From RGIG7450 sp045633565 (GTDB lineage: Bacteria > Bacillota > Clostridia > RUG12999), in assembly GCA_045633565.1 (NCBI GenBank), contig JAZQYO010000024.1:1-64000 (forward strand): a stretch of 64,000 nt of DNA. Reading direction: 5' to 3'. The notes under the pieces are model-generated. The model ran no database searches, was not told the origin of the DNA, and worked only from the letters and a program-made list of their open reading frames with translations. The position numbers and the translations under genes were made by a program. The first letter of the stretch is position 1; each line of letters starts with the position of its first letter. Shown in pieces: positions 60,250 to 64,000 of the stretch.

Positions 60250-60285
60250 TTGTAGGGACCGGCGTCCTCGACGGTCCGTTTCGAG
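60250..60285. repeat. TGTAGGG-type intergenic repeat
   Basis: TTGTAGGGACCGGCGTCCTC with a following GACGGTCC stem resembles the repeat at 22575. The remaining gap to 60352 holds a small ATAGGAT/ATCCTAT palindrome and no gene. Confidence 0.45.
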
Positions 60286-60352
60286 GTGATAGGATTATCC
60301 TATTTTTGGGAGAAATGCCATACATCTTCCCTGCTTGTTACAGTAGCGAACA

Positions 60353-61111
60353 TTATTTTTTAGACAATCTTGCATCTGCAATTCCGACAACAGAAGAATC
60401 ATTAGAATCCCTATATAGATTAGGAATTTCAACATGTATTTTTAAAATCTTATAGTTTGATACATTAATATCAAATTTGGTCGCTTTTGTTCCAAAGCTT
60501 ATAATGGGAGAAGTATAAATAAGCTGACCATCTCCGTAAATCTTAGCAATTATACTTTGGTCATCTTTATGGTCACATAAAGAAATCAAATTTCCAGAAA
60601 ATGTTTTGTAGTTGTTGTTTAATAAGTATTCTACCGTTTGATAAGAGCGTATACTTCCGTCATTGTTTTCTTCATACTCACCAGTTCTAAGCACAAATTG
60701 GAGTCCTCTGTCATATTTTATTCCGCTGCTATCCATAGTTCCTTCTGGAATAGAACGTAATGTGCTATTTGACGCAGTCGTCTTATAATCGACATATCCC
60801 ATTTGATCTAACCAATCATAATTCTTACTACCCAAGGTCACCGTGCTTGTCTGTGCTTCCCAATCAACATCCTTATCAAATGCATTTGCAATTGCTCTTA
60901 CAGGCAGATATGTAGTGCCATTATAGATAAATGGCTCGACCTCATTTCCGTTTGCATCAGTTGGTTGATACTCTTTACCATCAATCAAAATTTTAATGTT
61001 ATTATAAATAACATCAATTGTTTCTGATACTTGTTTGCCAAACACCATACCGCCTGTCAATGTTGTGCCAATCAGCACACCTGCAATCAATCCTTGTAAT
61101 CTTTTTTTCAT
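60353..61111 (-). CDS. Secreted protein with copper amine oxidase N-like stalk and NPCBM-like domain
   Basis: A 252-residue exported protein. A signal peptide (MKKRLQGLIAGVLIGTTLTGG, about 1-21) is followed by a stalk domain (about 35-95) with IKILIDGKEYQPTDANG, FIYNGTTYLPVRAIANAF and VDWEAQTSTVTLG, the copper amine oxidase N-terminal type. The C-terminal half looks like an NPCBM/NEW2-type carbohydrate-binding jelly roll (YDRGLQFVLRTG, FSGNLISL), though that is a weak match by eye. It starts at 61111 behind AGGAGG. It is divergent from a small HTH regulator across a palindromic operator. Confidence 0.82.
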   Translation of the reverse strand: MKKRLQGLIAGVLIGTTLTGGMVFGKQVSETIDVIYNNIKILIDGKEYQPTDANGNEVEPFIYNGTTYLPVRAIANAFDKDVDWEAQTSTVTLGSKNYDWLDQMGYVDYKTTASNSTLRSIPEGTMDSSGIKYDRGLQFVLRTGEYEENNDGSIRSYQTVEYLLNNNYKTFSGNLISLCDHKDDQSIIAKIYGDGQLIYTSPIISFGTKATKFDINVSNYKILKIHVEIPNLYRDSNDSSVVGIADARLSKK

Positions 61112-61156
61112 TTTTATATACCTCCTAATACGCCAAAAAGGCTTTTTATAGCCCAT

Positions 61157-61185
61157 ATTGTATCATATATAGCCTACCTTGTCAA
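61157..61185 (-). promoter_or_regulatory. Promoter of the stalk-domain protein
   Basis: Read leftwards, TTGACA (61180-61185), 17-nt spacer, TACAAT (61157-61162), 45 bp before the start codon. Confidence 0.8.
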
Positions 61186-61190
61186 TACTA

Positions 61191-61210
61191 ATAGACTATA
61201 ATTAGTCTAT
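61191..61210. promoter_or_regulatory. Palindromic operator between HTH gene and stalk-domain gene
   Basis: ATAGACTATAATTAGTCTAT is a perfect 8-bp inverted repeat with a 4-nt centre. It lies just upstream of the -35 of the leftward promoter and 22 bp before the HTH gene start, the place where a small Cro/CI-type regulator would bind to control both genes. Confidence 0.65.
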
Positions 61211-61232
61211 AAAATCATAAGAGGTAATGATT

Positions 61233-61475
61233 ATGGATACTTATACAACAGTTAAAAACAGGATTCTATATTTATGCCATGAAAAAAGAATTACAATAAA
61301 CAAACTTGCCACCGAATCAGGTGTTGCTCCGTCAACAATTAAAAATATTTTATATGGAAAAAGTAAAAACCCGGGTATTGTTACTTTAAAAATGCTTTGC
61401 GACGGAATGGGAATATCGTTATTAGAATTTTTCAATACCGATGAATTCAAAAATCTCGAACAGGAAATACAATAG
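61233..61475 (+). CDS. Small Cro/CI-type HTH regulator
   Basis: An 80-residue single-domain XRE-family protein. The HTH (about 15-65) reads ITINKLATESGVAPSTIKNILYGKSKNPGIVTLKMLCDGMGISLLEFF (cited as LATESGVAPSTIKNIL). It has no sensor domain. I start at the third codon of the longest frame because GAGGT lies 8 nt before it. It is divergent from the stalk-domain gene and has a palindrome just upstream, so it probably represses itself and that gene. A terminator follows. Confidence 0.9.
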   Translation: MDTYTTVKNRILYLCHEKRITINKLATESGVAPSTIKNILYGKSKNPGIVTLKMLCDGMGISLLEFFNTDEFKNLEQEIQ

Positions 61476-61489
61476 ATTATATACCAAAG

Positions 61490-61516
61490 CAAAAGGCATC
61501 GCCAAGCGATGCCTTT
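61490..61516 (+). terminator. Bidirectional terminator between HTH and capA-like genes
   Basis: AAAAGGCATCGC, CAA loop, GCGATGCCTTTTTT, between two convergent genes. Confidence 0.92.
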
Positions 61517-61517
61517 T

Positions 61518-62657
61518 TTATTTTTTGTATTCCTCCGGCAAAAACTCCGGTGGAATTGTGTCATACACATACTGATAAAGAGTATCATAATTAAATCTGT
61601 TACCGAAAAATGTTTGTACGGCATGTCTTTCGGCAAGGTTTGGTGTATAATCTTTCAAATAGTAAACTGTGTTGCTCATGAGGTTTTTATTATAGTGGAA
61701 CACTGTCGGCTCAAACACAATATTTTCAAGTTGTGGTTTTCCGTCGTCCACCTGAACAATATCAAAGCCAATCATACCACCCACCATATTATACTGATAA
61801 GCCTGCTCTGCGGCAAAGTTGCCGAGTGAGTAAACGCAAAGGGTTTTATTGCCTCCCGCACCCGTCAGCCACTCTATGGGCTGAATAACGTGCGGATGAT
61901 GGCCGATGATTGCGTCCGCACCGGCATCCGCTATAAGCTGTGCAACTCTCTTTTGCTCATCAGAATACATCATCTGGTCTTCGTTCCCCCAGTGGATGGA
62001 CACCATGATAAAATCAGAAACTGCTTTTGCTGCTTCAATCTGACTTTTTATAACCTCATCCTCTATGTATGGGATAACAAGGGGCGATGCAGGATTTTTT
62101 GTAATCCCGTTTGTGCCATAGGTGTAAGATAAAAAGGCAATTTTTATGCCCTTTTTGTCCATAACCCTTATATTATTATAATCATCCTCGTTTTCATATC
62201 CGCCAATCATAAGAACATTCTGATTTTTCCAGAACTTTATAGTCTCCGCAAGTCCGTCTGAGCCCTTGTCGAGCATGTGATTGTTTGCAATTCCAACAAC
62301 ATCAAAGCCAAGTTCAACAAGGTCATATCCCAAATCCTGCGGACTGTTAAAGCAGGGATAAAAGCTTATTTCATACTCTTCGCCGCACATGAGCGTTTCC
62401 TGATTGATAAATGCAATGTCCGCATCAGCAATCCGAGGTTCAACATTTTCAAACATGGGTTTGAAGTTGTACTGTCTGTCGCCCTCTACCGCATCATACT
62501 GGGCATCACGGATGTTACCGATATATATAATATTGTCACCGCATCCAACAAAGCTTACCCTTTCGGTTTTCGGTTCTGCCACAACCGGTGCGACTTCCCT
62601 TTCACCGCAGGATGTGAGCATTAGTGCAATAACAGCTATTAAAAGAATCTTCTTCAT
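61518..62657 (-). CDS. CapA/PgsA family lipoprotein
   Basis: A 379-residue secreted lipoprotein. The N-terminus is a classic lipobox signal (LIAVIALMLTSC, Cys at residue 17). The rest is the CapA-type calcineurin-like metallophosphoesterase fold of poly-gamma-glutamate synthesis proteins: GCGDNIIYIG, FINQETLM, GFDVVGIANNHMLDKG, VSIHWGNE and IIGHHPHVIQPIEW. The metal ligands (Asp, Asn-His, His, His-x-His) are in place. No capBC synthase genes are near, so a role in polyglutamate is not assured; many Clostridia have stand-alone members. GAGGGTGAAAAT precedes the ATG. Confidence 0.92.
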   Translation of the reverse strand: MKKILLIAVIALMLTSCGEREVAPVVAEPKTERVSFVGCGDNIIYIGNIRDAQYDAVEGDRQYNFKPMFENVEPRIADADIAFINQETLMCGEEYEISFYPCFNSPQDLGYDLVELGFDVVGIANNHMLDKGSDGLAETIKFWKNQNVLMIGGYENEDDYNNIRVMDKKGIKIAFLSYTYGTNGITKNPASPLVIPYIEDEVIKSQIEAAKAVSDFIMVSIHWGNEDQMMYSDEQKRVAQLIADAGADAIIGHHPHVIQPIEWLTGAGGNKTLCVYSLGNFAAEQAYQYNMVGGMIGFDIVQVDDGKPQLENIVFEPTVFHYNKNLMSNTVYYLKDYTPNLAERHAVQTFFGNRFNYDTLYQYVYDTIPPEFLPEEYKK

Positions 62658-62716
62658 ATTTTCACCCTCTTTACCCTCATTTTATAATTAGGTTACAGAA
62701 AAGATGCACCTTGTTT

Positions 62717-62847
62717 TTAATGAATAATTAATAATGAATTATGAATAATTGTGGTTGAAAATCACAAAGTGATTTTCTTTTTATTTAATTCAAATGCGGA
62801 GCATTTGTTCCTTAATTCTTCATTATTCATTTTTCACTATTCATTGA
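62717..62847. repeat. AT-rich MITE-like palindrome with nested hairpins
   Basis: Left arm (62719-62750) and right arm (62812-62845) are imperfect inverted repeats built of TGAATAAT units. Between them lie two perfect small hairpins, GAAAATCAC/GTGATTTTC with an AAA loop and CAAATGC/GCATTTG with a GGA loop. There is no ORF. A solo TTCATTTTGCATTCTACATT-like run upstream of 18128 resembles one arm. Confidence 0.65.
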
Positions 62848-62912
62848 GTTCATTTTGATGAACTCATTTTATCACATTTTATTAAATATATCAACTTTTT
62901 TATATAAACCCA

Positions 62913-62957
62913 TTGACTTTAGCGCTTTAAAGTGTTATACTGTTAAAGTATTAAAGT
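62913..62957 (+). promoter_or_regulatory. yerC promoter with TTAAAGT repeats
   Basis: TTGACT (62913-62918), 17-nt spacer, TATACT (62936-62941). TTAAAGT occurs at 62927, 62943 and 62951, and CTTTAAAG (62925-62932) is a palindrome inside the spacer. Such half sites around a promoter suggest binding of a TrpR-type dimer, possibly YerC itself. Confidence 0.6.
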
Positions 62958-62974
62958 GAAATGGAGTAAAAGGT

Positions 62975-63259
62975 ATGATATTTCAGACTAAAGAAACAAA
63001 CGAATTGTTCGGCGCCATCCTTTCAATCGAAGGTCTTGATGAGTGCGGTAAATTTTTCGAGGATATCTGTACTGTTAAAGAGTTGCAGGACCTGTCCCAG
63101 AGATTTCAGGTGGCTAAGCTTTTAAAACTTGGCAAAAGCTATCAGGAAATTTCAAAAGAAACGGGAGCGAGTACTGCAACAATCAGCAGAGTTAACCGTG
63201 CGCTTGTTTACGGTAGCGGTGGCTATAAATCGGTTCTTGGCAGGCTGGAGGACAAATAA
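62975..63259 (+). CDS. yerC: YerC/YecD-type TrpR-related regulator
   Basis: A 94-residue small helical regulator of the TrpR/YerC superfamily. The segment ELQDLSQRFQVAKLLKLGKSYQEISKETGASTATISRVNRAL (cited as the HTH GKSYQEISKETGASTATISR, about 53-72) matches the family's DNA-binding part. In Firmicutes it is often found next to histidine or tryptophan genes; here hisZ follows with no gap (TAAATG), which supports control of the his operon. AATGGAG precedes the ATG. Confidence 0.9.
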   Translation: MIFQTKETNELFGAILSIEGLDECGKFFEDICTVKELQDLSQRFQVAKLLKLGKSYQEISKETGASTATISRVNRALVYGSGGYKSVLGRLEDK

Positions 63260-64000
63260 ATGAATACTGAGCTTTTTAAAAATGACGAAAAGGCTGTTTT
63301 TCAGCTTAGAAGTCTATACCGGAAATACGGTTACACTCAATATAAAATGAGTAAGTTTGAGGAGTATGATTTATATGTTCGTAACAAGGATTTTCTTGTT
63401 TCGGACAACGTAATCACCTTCACAGACACCAATGGTAAACTTATGGCTTTAAAGCCGGATGTTACTCTTTCAATTATAAAAAATACTGAGGATGTTCCCG
63501 GAACAGTTAATAAAGTGTATTATAACGAAAACGTTTACAGGGTTTCGGGAGGTACTCAGGCATTTAAAGAGATTATGCAGACAGGTCTTGAGTGCATCGG
63601 CGATATTGACGATTACTGCATTTGCGAGGTTTTAACTCTTGCTGCCGAAAGTCTTAAAAATATTTCGGAAGATTTTGTTCTTGATATTTCTCACCTTGGA
63701 GTTTTATCCTCGGTGATAGATTCACTCGGAGTTTCATCAGACGCTGCGAAAAAACTCACTCAGGCAGTGGGTGAAAAAAACATCCATGCAATCGGCGCAA
63801 TTTGCGATGCAGAAGGAGTAAATTCCGATACTTTGAAAAAGCTTGTGTCTACCTATGGCACTCTTGAAAAGGTTGCTCCCGTGCTTGATGAGCTTTCCTG
63901 CACCAGGGAGACAGACCGACTTAAAAATATTGTTTCGGTGCTTGAACAAAACGGATTTAAAGGCAAAGTCCGGATTGACTTTTCTGTTATAAACGACATG
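63260..64000 (+). CDS. hisZ: ATP phosphoribosyltransferase regulatory subunit HisZ (3' end off window)
   Basis: The first 247 codons of a histidyl-tRNA synthetase-like protein. Class II motif regions include FEEYDLYVRN, DTNGKLMALKPDVTLSIIK and VYYNENVYRVSGGTQAFKEIMQTGLECIG, which match HisZ. HisZ pairs with the short HisG to form the feedback-regulated first enzyme of histidine synthesis. The catalytic HisS anticodon-binding end would be missing in HisZ, but the window stops too early to check. GGAGG lies 9 nt before the ATG, and the preceding yerC stop touches it. The frame is open to the window edge. Confidence 0.9.
   Translation, partial: MNTELFKNDEKAVFQLRSLYRKYGYTQYKMSKFEEYDLYVRNKDFLVSDNVITFTDTNGKLMALKPDVTLSIIKNTEDVPGTVNKVYYNENVYRVSGGTQAFKEIMQTGLECIGDIDDYCICEVLTLAAESLKNISEDFVLDISHLGVLSSVIDSLGVSSDAAKKLTQAVGEKNIHAIGAICDAEGVNSDTLKKLVSTYGTLEKVAPVLDELSCTRETDRLKNIVSVLEQNGFKGKVRIDFSVINDM

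Overview
The window looks like the chromosome of a low- to mid-GC anaerobic Firmicute of class Clostridia. Evidence: the 16S rRNA 5' end at the left edge, near-consensus sigma-A promoters with 17-nt spacers, strong AGGAGG-type ribosome binding sites with several TTG and GTG starts, a single-chain pyruvate:ferredoxin oxidoreductase, GTP-type PEP carboxykinase, a CD1247-like protein beside efp, and a DUF6472-YraN pair. No oxygen respiration genes, prophage or transposase are visible. I cannot place it below class level. A few conserved orders are present: tsaE-tsaB, feoA-feoB-small Cys-rich protein, and yerC-hisZ.

Layout. 1-430 is the start of a 16S gene read leftwards from two tandem promoters. 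798-1868 is a cell-wall 3D/G5 protein, divergent from a long rightward block (2248-17548): murC, a wall amidase, trmL, recJ, long rel, nfo, an Xaa-Pro peptidase, efp, a CD1247-like protein, a zinc-finger Clp ATPase, htrA and a sugar-phosphate kinase. 17600-23100 holds two copies of an unclassified structured RNA plus micro-ORF module flanking a purine-type phosphoribosyltransferase and the large nifJ gene. 23090-23848 is a small leftward operon (membrane protein, yraN, DUF6472). 23994-35229 is rightward: eda-kdgK, recD2, comF-like, tsaE-tsaB-rpiB, a divergent type IIA topoisomerase pair, rsmA. pckG, capE-capF and a patatin follow. 40442-47952 is accessory metabolism and regulation: an MBL hydrolase with a Dabb protein, LacI-type regulator with an MFS transporter, a phosphotriesterase-like hydrolase, an AraC regulator and an ABC exporter. 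48040-48730 is a repeat-rich stretch with tRNA-Gln and tRNA-Ser. 48927-64000 carries an aminotransferase, a membrane protein, a small alarmone synthetase, class II aldolase, a DtxR/MntR-type regulator divergent from the feo operon, a P-type Ca2+ ATPase, cardiolipin synthase, a stalk-domain protein divergent from a small HTH regulator, a CapA-like lipoprotein, yerC and the start of hisZ.

How it fits together. Central carbon metabolism is well covered: hexose-phosphate phosphorylation, class II aldolase, KDG kinase and KDPG aldolase for uronate breakdown, PFOR for pyruvate to acetyl-CoA, and PEP carboxykinase. Both a long Rel and a short RelQ-like alarmone enzyme are present. Iron uptake appears to be controlled by the divergent DtxR-type repressor through three GTTAG-type inverted repeats.

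The most interesting signal is the duplicated RNA module (17607-18037 and 22655-23061). Each copy has a nearly identical 40-bp promoter block with tandem TGTCG boxes, a 15-bp closing helix whose sequence differs between copies but stays perfectly paired, a conserved long-range pairing between an internal segment and the 3' tail, a terminator, and then a micro-ORF of 29 or 40 codons encoding near-identical peptides. I know of no function for it and cannot run a search to classify it.
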